A stretch of DNA of 48,200 bases from a virus: positions 1 through 48,200 of IMG/VR virus record IMGVR_UViG_3300042475_002348; one strand, given 5' to 3'. Shown piece after piece: positions 18,795 to 25,800 of this stretch. Both the position numbers and the translations under genes were made by a program. The first letter of the stretch is position 1; the number at the start of each line of letters is the position of its first letter. The notes beneath the pieces were generated by a model. The model made no database searches, was not told where the DNA came from, and saw nothing but the letters and a program-made list of their open reading frames with translations.

Positions 18795-18890
18795 GAGACA
18801 CTGAGACACTGAGACACTGAGACACTGAGACACTGAGGCACTGAGACACTGAGACACTGAGACACTGAGACACTGAGACACTGAGACACT
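18795..18890. repeat. Octanucleotide tandem array, 12 copies
   Basis: Twelve head-to-tail copies of GAGACACT span 96 bases. Eleven are perfect and the sixth (18835-18842) is GAGGCACT. The array is entirely in non-coding DNA. The short minus-strand frame across it encodes only a low-complexity S/V/Q/C/L repeat, so coding is unlikely. Copy number may vary by slippage. Confidence 0.95.
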
Positions 18891-19060
18891 AAGAACTTCA
18901 CTCTCCATGAATACCTTGGCGCTTGACGCTCGCAGCGCCTCGCGCTCCCCTCGATTGTCAAGAAAAAGAAGTGGCTTGGAGAGTTTGTGGTTGTGATGCT
19001 TGGCGTTTTGTGCGCCACGATGTTATTGACTTGGTGTGACTTAAAGCATGAGAGTTAAAG

Positions 19061-19138
19061 CGCGCTAAATCGCTGAGTATTTTGTTACGCTACGATCGAA
19101 AATAATGTTAAGACCCATAAAATTCTGAATTTAGCGCG
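19061..19138. repeat. 10-bp perfect inverted repeat
   Basis: CGCGCTAAAT at 19061-19070 is the exact reverse complement of ATTTAGCGCG at 19129-19138, with 58 bases between. The left arm also contains the palindrome AGCGCGCT. It could bind one dimeric regulator at two places or form a loop near the origin. Confidence 0.7.
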
Positions 19139-19147
19139 GTGCCAGCT

Positions 19148-19164
19148 ATGACGCACTGCGTCAT
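19148..19164. promoter_or_regulatory. 17-bp palindrome, operator-like
   Basis: ATGACGCA-C-TGCGTCAT is a perfect palindrome with one central base. The half-site ATGACGCA occurs again at 19447-19454, just upstream of the first direct repeat. This looks like the operator of a small dimeric repressor; the Cro-like protein encoded at 34373-34642 is a candidate. It borders the AT-rich tract. Confidence 0.55.
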
Positions 19165-19460
19165 AATATTTTAAAATTTATAAATAATATAGATATAATC
19201 TTATAAACATATTTCTTTATTCCTTTATGATTGCAGAGACTTAACCCAAAAACATCCCAAAAATCCCTATATAAAATGTTACAAAATCTTGAAAATGCGC
19301 TATGCAGCTCGTACTAGTTATCTAACGAACTTATTGATTTTATTGGATTTATAACGCGCCAAGCATTTTCAAATCGCTGTAACGGCCCAAACCCTCTCGC
19401 AATGCCTCTTTTATCGAGTAATTTTATTTATAGGCAATTTTTACCCATGACGCACCGTAT

Positions 19461-19602
19461 AAACAGTTAAACCATGCTAAAAAAGCAGTCTCACACTTGA
19501 CAACACCACAGCTCTTGAATTATTCTACCATCGAGGTAAGCGCGCACCGATAAGGCGCTTAAGGTTTTAATTAACCATAAAACAGTTAAACCACGCTAAA
19601 AA
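19461..19602. repeat. Pair of 23-bp direct repeats (iteron-like)
   Basis: The copies at 19461-19483 and 19580-19602 (AAACAGTTAAACCA then T or C, then GCTAAAAA) are identical at 22 of 23 positions and 119 bases apart. The first lies just before a TTGACA hexamer and the second lies just before the first early gene. They may be early-promoter operators or replication-initiator sites. Confidence 0.75.
19497..19526 (+). promoter_or_regulatory. Candidate early-operon promoter
   Basis: TTGACA at 19497-19502 is followed after 18 bases by TATTCT at 19521-19526 (four of six matches to TATAAT). Transcription would start about 90 bases before the first early gene. A second possible -10, TAGAAT at 19614-19619, lies five bases before that gene's ATG and has no clear -35. 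I cannot tell which is used. Confidence 0.4.
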
Positions 19603-19623
19603 CAGCGTAAAAGTAGAATAATC

Positions 19624-20040
19624 ATGGCCCGCAACAAACACGCTAAACTATCTACTCGCGCCAAGCGCATACCTAAACTGACCAAGATACCGACTAAGTA
19701 TCTTCAGGAAATCGTCGATAATGGCGAGCGTATGCAAACTGATCAAGCACGTTACGACTATGGTGCAGCCTTCACCATCGAAGACGTTCAGGCCGTACTG
19801 CACCAGCGCCAAGACATCAAACGCGCCAAGCAACTAGCGCGCCACGAGCGCCTAGAATCACTCTCTCACTGCGCCTCATGTGGCATCCTTAAAACGCCTC
19901 AGAACACCGGAATGCAAGGGACCTCGATGCGTCCCACTTGCCGCGCTTGTACTGCTTTAAAACGCAAGCAAGAGCGCCAAGCACGTAAAGGCAACACGAC
20001 GGCAAGTGATACCACGATGGAGAGTGAGCTACCGTTTTAA
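19624..20040 (+). CDS. Zinc-finger protein, first early gene
   Basis: A 138-residue basic protein. C83-x2-C86 and C106-x2-C109 form a four-cysteine zinc site, followed by a Lys/Arg-rich stretch (ALKRKQERQARKG), so nucleic-acid binding is likely. It ends E-S-E-L-P-F, an acidic-hydrophobic tip very like the C-terminus of bacterial SSB. There is no ribosome site before the ATG, and TAGAAT lies five bases upstream, so a leaderless message is possible. The exact role is unknown; being first in the operon suggests an immediate-early regulator or host-takeover protein. Confidence 0.8.
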   Translation: MARNKHAKLSTRAKRIPKLTKIPTKYLQEIVDNGERMQTDQARYDYGAAFTIEDVQAVLHQRQDIKRAKQLARHERLESLSHCASCGILKTPQNTGMQGTSMRPTCRACTALKRKQERQARKGNTTASDTTMESELPF

Positions 20041-20045
20041 TAATC

Positions 20046-20141
20046 GTGGGCGGCAACGCTTACCCTCGAATGACCAAAGAATTTAACAACCTCGACGGCA
20101 ATAATGCCCTAGAGAGAACCCGCAAGGAGATACCGCAATGA
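20046..20141 (+). CDS. Possible 31-aa leader peptide
   Basis: A short frame begins at a GTG five bases after the preceding stop (or at an in-frame ATG at 20070) and its stop overlaps the next ATG as ATGA. No ribosome site is visible. It fits the coupled layout of this operon but may be chance. Confidence 0.25.
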   Translation: MGGNAYPRMTKEFNNLDGNNALERTRKEIPQ

Positions 20142-20983
20142 AACTGCAAAAAGAACTATTTATCAGAGCGCATCAATGGACTAGCTTTAGTCCAGAAAAG
20201 CGAGGCGAGCGCCTTTACTCTGACATGTCACAAATGCTAGCGAGTGACCTCGCAGAACTAGGTGAAAAGTCAGGCAATTATGCTGCTAAATTCGAAGCGC
20301 GCCTAGCTTTATACCTCCACAGAAAGTCACGAACGGCCAGTGCTATGATTGCTGGACCTGCGAAATTCCCTTTTGCTTCAAACGCAAAAAAGATGGATAG
20401 TGAAATGCGCGCATGGGATGACCTCATGAAGTGGCGTGAAAGATACATCAAGGCAGTAAATAGAGAGCGCACCAAGTCCCCCGAAGAAGAAATTGACTCA
20501 ACACTCGCAGAAATTGACCGTATGACTACTGCTCACGCACTATTGAAGCAGTGTAATAAGCTTAAAACGATAGAAGAACGTAAAGCATTCTTGGTTGAGA
20601 ATCATCAGTCATTTAAAGGAATTGTTAGTGCTCGCACTGATATTACCGAAGAACTAAAAACGCAGCACTGGACGCTAACATACCTCAATCGACGCATAAA
20701 AGAGCGTCAAAGCAAGCTAGAAACGATGAGAGCGCGCATTGAGCGCAAAGCGACCTTCGAACCTATCCAATTCGAAGGTGGAAGCATAACCATTGAAGAA
20801 GATCGCGTAATGATTAAGCACGACGCAAAGCCAAGCCGTGAAGTAATCGACGCTATTAAGGCGCGTGGTTTTAGATGGTCCCCAAACTTTACAGCGTGGG
20901 TAAGAAAGCACACTGCCCAAGCTATCTACGACGCTCAAAACATCATCAAGGAAACGACTAAAAACAATGAGGTGACAGCATGA
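20138..20983 (+). CDS. Polyvalent-associated-domain protein, function unknown
   Basis: A 281-residue protein, helical up to about residue 215 and rich in K, E and R. The C-terminal domain has the pattern REVIDAIKARGFRWSPNFTAWVRK followed by TAQAI. I know this RGFRWSP-x-AW element from large proteins of phages and conjugative elements, where it sits next to DNA-modification or antirestriction domains. No catalytic motif is seen. A protective role for incoming DNA is only a guess. AAGGAG precedes the ATG. Confidence 0.75.
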   Translation: MKLQKELFIRAHQWTSFSPEKRGERLYSDMSQMLASDLAELGEKSGNYAAKFEARLALYLHRKSRTASAMIAGPAKFPFASNAKKMDSEMRAWDDLMKWRERYIKAVNRERTKSPEEEIDSTLAEIDRMTTAHALLKQCNKLKTIEERKAFLVENHQSFKGIVSARTDITEELKTQHWTLTYLNRRIKERQSKLETMRARIERKATFEPIQFEGGSITIEEDRVMIKHDAKPSREVIDAIKARGFRWSPNFTAWVRKHTAQAIYDAQNIIKETTKNNEVTA

Positions 20984-21246
20984 AACCTATGTTTGAGCTG
21001 GATAGCTACGAAAATTGTCACAGCGACTTTAACTTTGAAAAGCTTAAGAGACTGCTAAAAGAAGATAAATTGCATCCAATGTTTGAGGGAAAGCACATCA
21101 CGCCTCATGGCTGCTGCGATGCTGTCGAGTTTTTCGGCAATTTCATCCATCATTCTTTTGTCTTTCGATTTTCCACCAGGAAAAAATCGTTGATTTCAGA
21201 ACTAACAAATTTAATCGAAGCAAATTTAAAAAAGGACATGCCATGA
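20980..21246 (+). CDS. Hypothetical early protein, 88 aa
   Basis: Not recognised. The start overlaps the preceding stop (ATGA). Small soluble protein with several His, Phe and Cys residues (HGCCDAVEFFGNFIHHSFVF) and a charged C-terminal helix. Confidence 0.6.
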   Translation: MKPMFELDSYENCHSDFNFEKLKRLLKEDKLHPMFEGKHITPHGCCDAVEFFGNFIHHSFVFRFSTRKKSLISELTNLIEANLKKDMP

Positions 21247-21596
21247 AAACAATTGAACTAAACGATACAAAACAAGCTTGCTATGACTTGCGAGTAAACT
21301 ACAAAGGAACTCGCAAACGTGCACGAAAGATCGAGAATCATTCAATTAAGTTAATCGAAGGCGTGGAGTTGTCCGAGATCGTGGGAGCGGATGGAGAGCT
21401 TAAACATGAAGCGCACGTCGAACTTATCCGCTTAGCGACTAAGGCAGTCAAAGAGCACGCAAAGCTATGCAAAGACATCACTGTCCGCTGCGATTATGTG
21501 ACTCGCTCAAAAGAAGGTGGATTCATTAGCACAGAATTTGAGCCATTCGGGGACAATCATATTCGCTTTACCTTTCCTTTTCAGTGGGAGGTGTAA
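21243..21596 (+). CDS. Hypothetical early protein, 117 aa
   Basis: Not recognised. It is coupled to the previous gene by an ATGA overlap. Alternating basic and hydrophobic residues and a final aromatic strand (IRFTFPFQWEV) suggest a small alpha/beta protein. No motif gives a function. Confidence 0.65.
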   Translation: MKTIELNDTKQACYDLRVNYKGTRKRARKIENHSIKLIEGVELSEIVGADGELKHEAHVELIRLATKAVKEHAKLCKDITVRCDYVTRSKEGGFISTEFEPFGDNHIRFTFPFQWEV

Positions 21597-21598
21597 CC

Positions 21599-21892
21599 AT
21601 GAACAAGCAGATAACTGCGATATACATAAGTTTCACCGGAACTAAGCCACGCAAAAGAAAGCCACAGCGCCAAGTTGTTAAGGTAGGACAATTCGACGGC
21701 CATAAATTGCTATCACCCGACGAGCTTAACGATTGGGAGCGCAAAGCATGGGCGGCAATCGAAGCATCCGGTATCAAGCGCACCACGATCAACGCAGTGT
21801 TAAACATTCACCACGCGCATGAAGACGGTGAAATGGTTTTCACTCCACTATTTCCAAAACAGCAGCAAATTTTAATGAAGGAACTTTTATGA
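21599..21892 (+). CDS. Hypothetical early protein, 97 aa
   Basis: Not recognised. I choose the ATG at 21599 because GGGAGG lies upstream, although the frame is open for five more codons. Basic N-terminus (TGTKPRKRKPQRQVVKV) and helical C-terminus. The stop overlaps the next start. Confidence 0.65.
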   Translation: MNKQITAIYISFTGTKPRKRKPQRQVVKVGQFDGHKLLSPDELNDWERKAWAAIEASGIKRTTINAVLNIHHAHEDGEMVFTPLFPKQQQILMKELL

Positions 21893-22086
21893 AACTCAGC
21901 AAAGAACTAAAAGCCAAGCGCGCCAAGTACGTTGATTACTGCATGAATAACCCATGCTTATCTCATGACGTTGATTACGGCACCAAGGCGCAGAGGCTGG
22001 ACTGGCATAGAAAAAACACAGCATCGATGACAGAGAAAGAACTTGATGACGAGCTAAAACATATAGCAGAAATGGAAGTGAAGTAA
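21889..22086 (+). CDS. Hypothetical early protein, 65 aa
   Basis: Not recognised. Charged, Lys/Asp/Glu-rich protein with two Cys residues (YCMNNPCLS). It is coupled to both neighbours by stop-start overlaps (ATGA and TAATG). Confidence 0.6.
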   Translation: MKLSKELKAKRAKYVDYCMNNPCLSHDVDYGTKAQRLDWHRKNTASMTEKELDDELKHIAEMEVK

Positions 22087-22172
22087 TGATAACCACCACA
22101 ATAATTTTTAAAATCTTAATAGTCGCAGCTTTTTGTGTATTAATTTCAACACTAGGAGATTCAAACAAATGA
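22086..22172 (+). CDS. 28-aa hydrophobic membrane peptide
   Basis: The ATG overlaps the stop of the previous gene (TAATG) and the stop overlaps the next ATG (ATGA). The product begins MITTTIIFKILIVAAFCVLI, a single membrane-spanning segment with a short polar end. Double coupling and a clean hydrophobic segment support a real gene. The ribosome site for the next gene (AGGAGA) lies inside it. Its role is unknown. Confidence 0.55.
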   Translation: MITTTIIFKILIVAAFCVLISTLGDSNK

Positions 22173-22429
22173 ATAAAAAAGCAATGATCGAAGAGGTATG
22201 TCAGTACGTACTCGATCAAAAACATGAACGCGAAGACCTAATAGACCGCATGTATCACAATGCCAAAGAGTGGCAGAAAGATGGAAGCTCAAAAGCGCAG
22301 ATACGCGCAGAACTAAAAGACCAAGCACCTAACAGTATCTTTTATATCGCTATGGTTTTAGCTCATGGCAAACGTGCAGCTAACATGTCGTATAGAGGCT
22401 GCATCATCGAAGCATTGGAGAAGCTATGA
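22169..22429 (+). CDS. Hypothetical early protein, 86 aa
   Basis: Not recognised. The ATG at 22169 has AGGAG eight bases upstream and is preferred over an in-frame GTG at 22133, which has none. All-helical, charged protein (EVCQYVLDQKHEREDLIDRMY). Confidence 0.65.
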   Translation: MNKKAMIEEVCQYVLDQKHEREDLIDRMYHNAKEWQKDGSSKAQIRAELKDQAPNSIFYIAMVLAHGKRAANMSYRGCIIEALEKL

Positions 22430-22638
22430 GTAACAAAAAAGAGCAATACAAAAAGTTATGTGAATCTCTTGTTGCACGAATGGTCGGAAACTTCCCTGGA
22501 TTGCGTGAAATCAATTCAATGAAAGGTTATGAAGTTAACGGAGCCGATCTTTGCGAGTGGATATCTAATGAGATTCATTACTTAGAGGAAACACAAAAAG
22601 AGCAATTTCTTCAATCATACTATCGGAGAAACCAATGA
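22426..22638 (+). CDS. Hypothetical early protein, 70 aa
   Basis: Not recognised. Coupled by ATGA overlaps on both sides. Small helical protein with two Cys residues; no known motif. Confidence 0.6.
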   Translation: MSNKKEQYKKLCESLVARMVGNFPGLREINSMKGYEVNGADLCEWISNEIHYLEETQKEQFLQSYYRRNQ

Positions 22639-22838
22639 GCTTAAGACAAACTAACGGCTACTTGCGCGAATTGTACTTAGAATATTACAACAACTACCTG
22701 ACCATAGAAAAGTTCGCGGATCACAACCAAATGGAGATCGAGGACATGCGTAAAATCCTTGCCCTTGGCAAGCGATTGCACAAAGAGCACGTCGATCTGC
22801 TAACAGGTAAGGTTAAAACTAAACAGGAGACCAAATGA
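22635..22838 (+). CDS. Conserved phage protein of unknown function, 67 aa
   Basis: The central pattern YLEYYNNYLTIEKFADHNQM followed by a Leu/Gly/Lys helix resembles a small family common in phages and prophages of Proteobacteria. It looks like a two-helix unit with a helix-turn-helix-like spacing. Function is not known to me. Confidence 0.65.
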   Translation: MSLRQTNGYLRELYLEYYNNYLTIEKFADHNQMEIEDMRKILALGKRLHKEHVDLLTGKVKTKQETK

Positions 22839-23200
22839 ATTTTTTAGCTGAAACCATCGGGGCAATAACAGATTCAGGGCATGCACCAGAAGATATATCT
22901 TTCATAGGTTCCATCGAATCAGGGCACTCCTGCACATGGCCAGAGTTTAAAGAGCTTGCGGATTTTGAATACGACAGCGGCTATGGAGCGCAGAAAGTTG
23001 CAACTGATCTCAAGATTATTTTCCTGGATGGGTCTTCTATGTGGAGACACGAGTATGACGGGTCTGAATGGTGGATGTATCAGAAAAAACTTGCAACTCC
23101 CCAGGAACTAAAAACCATTAAAAGTCTTCAAGTTCACGGCAGCATGGTAGGATGGGAAACCCTTGAAAGTATTAACGAGTATTCGGAGGAGCAGCCATGA
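22835..23200 (+). CDS. Conserved phage protein of unknown function, 121 aa
   Basis: The order SCTWPEFKELADFEYDSGYG, a beta segment (LKIIFLDGSSMWRHEYDGSEWW) and an aromatic end is a pattern I have seen in hypothetical proteins of unrelated phages, where the middle reads ADFEYDSGFG and YDGSEWW. It appears to be a compact alpha/beta domain. No function is known to me. Confidence 0.7.
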   Translation: MNFLAETIGAITDSGHAPEDISFIGSIESGHSCTWPEFKELADFEYDSGYGAQKVATDLKIIFLDGSSMWRHEYDGSEWWMYQKKLATPQELKTIKSLQVHGSMVGWETLESINEYSEEQP

Positions 23201-23433
23201 ACTATGGCACAGCGAATTCAATCCACTACTATCGACGAGTTGTAACAACACTCATAAGAGAAGTGGATGCAAAGGCACCAGTGGAAGTGAAGGATAGTAA
23301 TGAGTGGAGCGCCATGGTTGACAAGTTTTGGGATGCTTGCGATGCTCAGAATCTGAGGGATATTGAACAATCACATAGACATATTAAAAAATGGCACCGC
23401 CAAGTGTTAGGTGCCGTGCAAACAACTAAATAG
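23197..23433 (+). CDS. Hypothetical early protein, 78 aa
   Basis: Not recognised. ATGA-coupled to the previous gene. Helical protein with several Trp and His residues toward the C-terminus (HRHIKKWHRQVLG). Confidence 0.6.
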   Translation: MNYGTANSIHYYRRVVTTLIREVDAKAPVEVKDSNEWSAMVDKFWDACDAQNLRDIEQSHRHIKKWHRQVLGAVQTTK

Positions 23434-23441
23434 GAGTTTTT

Positions 23442-23885
23442 ATGAGCGAAGATACTAAAATTAAAGATGTGCCAGTTTCACTTCCAGACGGCACACCTGT
23501 CACTTTAGGGATGACAATATACACAGTAAAAAAGAACGATATAAGCAGCTACGAGCGAGGCAGAGAAGTGATCAAAACGTGGTCTGGCGATGTGGCAGTC
23601 AAGCTTATAGAGAATAAGGTCATATCCGTTAATCAATCATCGACGGCCAGAACATTTACTGTCAGATCAGATCGCGGTTGTGAACAGACATATTCAGTCA
23701 GAAACAATTGTTTGCCTGATTTGTTCGGAAAGAAGTCAGCAGCTTTAGATAAAATGAAAGAGTTTCACAATCAAGACATTGAAAAGATTCAAGTGAAACT
23801 GCAAAGACTTGAACAACATTACGCAGAAACAAAAAATAAATACGTAACAACTATTAAAAAGCTTAAAGCTGCTAAAATTAGCTAA
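23442..23885 (+). CDS. Hypothetical early protein with C-terminal coiled coil, 147 aa
   Basis: Residues 1-95 look beta-rich (LPDGTPVTLGMTIYTVKK); residues 98-147 are a heptad-like helix (EKIQVKLQRLEQHYAETKNKY), probably an oligomerisation coil. AGGAG lies eight bases before the ATG. No family recognised. Confidence 0.7.
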   Translation: MSEDTKIKDVPVSLPDGTPVTLGMTIYTVKKNDISSYERGREVIKTWSGDVAVKLIENKVISVNQSSTARTFTVRSDRGCEQTYSVRNNCLPDLFGKKSAALDKMKEFHNQDIEKIQVKLQRLEQHYAETKNKYVTTIKKLKAAKIS

Positions 23886-23898
23886 TAACGAGGGATTA

Positions 23899-24075
23899 AT
23901 GGAAATTTTAATTATTGCATTTTTGGCGATGGGTACAGTCGGAGCTGTCAGTCTCAAGAACGATGCTGATAAGCGTGGGTACATAACTTACGGTGAGAAA
24001 CAGACACGCCTGATCCAGCAGACTAGAGAAGTTGTGGAGAAGACGAAAGTCATTAAAGAGTGGAGTGAACAATGA
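23899..24075 (+). CDS. Small membrane-anchored protein, 58 aa
   Basis: The frame begins MEILIIAFLAMGTVGAVSL, one membrane segment, followed by a charged helix. GAGGG lies upstream and the stop overlaps the next ATG as ATGA. Size, coupling and hydrophobic N-terminus support a real gene; role unknown. Confidence 0.6.
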   Translation: MEILIIAFLAMGTVGAVSLKNDADKRGYITYGEKQTRLIQQTREVVEKTKVIKEWSEQ

Positions 24076-24398
24076 GCTTTAAAACACAGAAAGAAATTTG
24101 GGAAGCGTTAATTTCCCAGAAAAAGATTACCCATAAAGAGTGGAGAGATTTGTTTTTACAAATGGATGCAGGGTTCATTGTTGACGTCGACGGTGATCGC
24201 TACCACGATTACTTTGATCACCCATCCGACTGGTCACTCTACGAAGAACCCAAGAAGATGAAGACTGTGACGCTTTATCGGTACACTTATCAAGAGCTGG
24301 GGCGTGTTTTTCAAACACCATGGAGATCAATGCCTTTTGACTCTAATCTCAAGCTTCTAAAAACAGAATCAAAAACTTTAGAAGTCGAGGACGTATGA
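24072..24398 (+). CDS. Hypothetical early protein, 108 aa
   Basis: Not recognised. Trp- and acid-rich (IVDVDGDRYHDYFDHPSDWSLYEEP). A repeated small phage theme of a short helix pair followed by a beta hairpin is suggested. ATGA overlaps on both sides. Confidence 0.65.
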   Translation: MSFKTQKEIWEALISQKKITHKEWRDLFLQMDAGFIVDVDGDRYHDYFDHPSDWSLYEEPKKMKTVTLYRYTYQELGRVFQTPWRSMPFDSNLKLLKTESKTLEVEDV

Positions 24399-24967
24399 CA
24401 CCAGATAAAATCGAAGAGGGATTCACGGAGTGGGCAAAGTTTCTTGAGGATGATCACGCTGGATATATTTATTCAGAGCAAGCATGGCAAGCCTGCGCAG
24501 AATGGATGCTGAGTCAGGCGAGCAGCAAGAACCTAAGAGATATGTCTGAATTGTATGCTTCCGTTGTAGACCAAATCAAAGAGAAGGGCGCATCCCTGGT
24601 TCCCGAAGATATTTGCAATGCCTTCGTAGATGGGTATCAACAGGCTCGCCTTTCCAGCGCCAAAGACTTTGAAAAAGAAGTTACCAATCGTGTCCATAAA
24701 GCGATGGATGGAATGGGCGCTGAGATTGCGGAAAATAAACACCATTTTGATGTTTTAAAAGATGATCATGCGATACTTACTTCTGAAATAGCCGAACTAC
24801 AATCCAAGCTTCAATACAATCAAGAATGGTTTAATGAGGCACAAGAAAGAATCAAGGCACTAGAGGGTGAGCTATTAAAAGCTTTCCCAATGATTAAGTT
24901 TTTACATGACTACACTGAGAGATTTCCATTCGCCACAAAACTCGTTAGCAAAAAAGAATCAACATGA
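24395..24967 (+). CDS. Coiled-coil early protein, 190 aa
   Basis: Residues 5-40 (FTEWAKFLEDDHAGYIYSEQ, then AWQACAEWML) match a short element common at the N-termini of phage accessory proteins. Residues 85-175 form a long charged helix with heptads. The middle (NAFVDGYQQARLSSAKDFEK) resembles the GF-x-AG helix of the next two genes. Function unknown. Confidence 0.65.
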   Translation: MTPDKIEEGFTEWAKFLEDDHAGYIYSEQAWQACAEWMLSQASSKNLRDMSELYASVVDQIKEKGASLVPEDICNAFVDGYQQARLSSAKDFEKEVTNRVHKAMDGMGAEIAENKHHFDVLKDDHAILTSEIAELQSKLQYNQEWFNEAQERIKALEGELLKAFPMIKFLHDYTERFPFATKLVSKKEST

Positions 24968-25236
24968 AACCTGAAACCGTCAAAGACAGAGCACGCCAGG
25001 CTTACCTAGATCAACAGACTCAGGACTCTGAAGGTGGTTGTGGTGAGTATATTGGGTTTATTTATGGGTTTATAGCTGGTGAAGAATCGGCGAAAGAAAA
25101 AATCACCAAGCTACGCGAAGTGCTTGAAATGGTCGAGGATAATTCAAAGATAACTGAAGTTATGCATAGTGACGCTTGGACACTAGAATATTTAGCCGAG
25201 AGAGCAAGAGAAGTTTTAAATAAGGAGAAAGAATGA
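24964..25236 (+). CDS. Hypothetical early protein, 90 aa (paralogue of the next gene)
   Basis: Shares a plan with its downstream neighbour: a GFIYGFIAGEESAKEK helix, then ITKLREVLE, then a final helix with LAERAREVL. ATGA-coupled on both sides. No known family. The likeness points to local duplication and divergence. Confidence 0.65.
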   Translation: MKPETVKDRARQAYLDQQTQDSEGGCGEYIGFIYGFIAGEESAKEKITKLREVLEMVEDNSKITEVMHSDAWTLEYLAERAREVLNKEKE

Positions 25237-25583
25237 GCGAAACAGCAGAAATGCCGATCATGGACAATGAGTGTCCCTTTAGGCATGAATTAAACCCGTA
25301 TAATAATCTTGGAGATAGCACAGCAAGAACAAACTATTTTATTTTTCAAGCTGGAATGAAGGCAGGATTTCGTGAAGCAGAAGAAGAACTTACCAAGCTA
25401 CGCGCCTTTGTGAAAGATACCAAAATTATGGCGGAGTTTTATGCCGCTCGATGGGAAAGAATCTACACGCCAGACGGAGTAATGGTTAGACCAGCCGATT
25501 CTACTGGCGCATTTGAGGATAGGTTCGAGCGCGCCAGAGAATTTTTATTCAAGCATAGCGAATTAATTAAGGGGGAAGCGTGA
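25233..25583 (+). CDS. Hypothetical early protein, 116 aa (paralogue of the previous gene)
   Basis: The order FQAGMKAGFREAEEELTKLRAFV then a final FERAREFL helix repeats the plan of the 90-aa gene before it, with about 25 extra residues in the middle. TGA overlaps the GTG start of the next gene. Function unknown. Confidence 0.65.
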   Translation: MSETAEMPIMDNECPFRHELNPYNNLGDSTARTNYFIFQAGMKAGFREAEEELTKLRAFVKDTKIMAEFYAARWERIYTPDGVMVRPADSTGAFEDRFERAREFLFKHSELIKGEA

Positions 25584-25800
25584 GAGATATTTTTACTAAT
25601 CCCCAACTTGTTTTTTACTCCCATAGATTTGATAATTTAATGATTTTTACTTGCGAAAATCTTTTTATACTAGCAACGATAGAAGGGAGTAATGGGCGCA
25701 AGATGTTAACGTCTTATGATTTTGCCTTGACGGAGTATCAACTAGAGTTAATTGGTGAATTTTAACACCCGCCCATAGTGGCGAATTAATTAAGGGGGAA
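25558..25800 (+). repeat. 20-bp repeated gene-start segment, two copies
   Basis: GCGAATTAATTAAGGGGGAA occurs at 25558-25577 and 25781-25800. Both copies lie directly before a GTG start and carry the AAGGGGG ribosome site. The second copy is joined to the 24-bp box at 25763. This looks like duplication of a translation-initiation module. Confidence 0.85.
25580..25765 (+). CDS. Hypothetical early protein, 61 aa
   Basis: Starts at GTG with AAGGGGG upstream and overlaps the previous stop (GTGA). Hydrophobic and aromatic (FYSHRFDNLMIFTCENLFIL). Not recognised. Confidence 0.55.
   Translation: MRDIFTNPQLVFYSHRFDNLMIFTCENLFILATIEGSNGRKMLTSYDFALTEYQLELIGEF

Larger units (their letters stand above)
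18238..19623. other. Divergent 1.4 kb gene-free control region
   Basis: No convincing gene lies here. The left half (18240-19020) is G/T-rich on the plus strand and includes the imperfect palindrome GTGGGTATACACCAC (18667-18681), a short inverted repeat CACCATG/CATGGTG and the octanucleotide array. The right half (19020-19623) has inverted repeats, a palindrome, an AT-rich tract (about 19162-19260), direct repeats and promoter-like hexamers. This combination fits an origin and a switch between divergent early and late operons, possibly with the packaging site. That role is inferred. Confidence 0.7.

Noticed and set aside
18795-18890. CRISPR-like repeat
   Set aside because: The units are 8 bp and directly adjacent with no spacers, and no cas genes are present. 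The Cas4-like DUF2800 nuclease belongs to the replication module.
18650-19018. Minus-strand 122-aa frame over the octanucleotide array
   Set aside because: The product is a translated tandem repeat (S/V/Q/C/L), with no ribosome site and no recognisable domain; an 8-bp unit is always in some open frame when it lacks stops.
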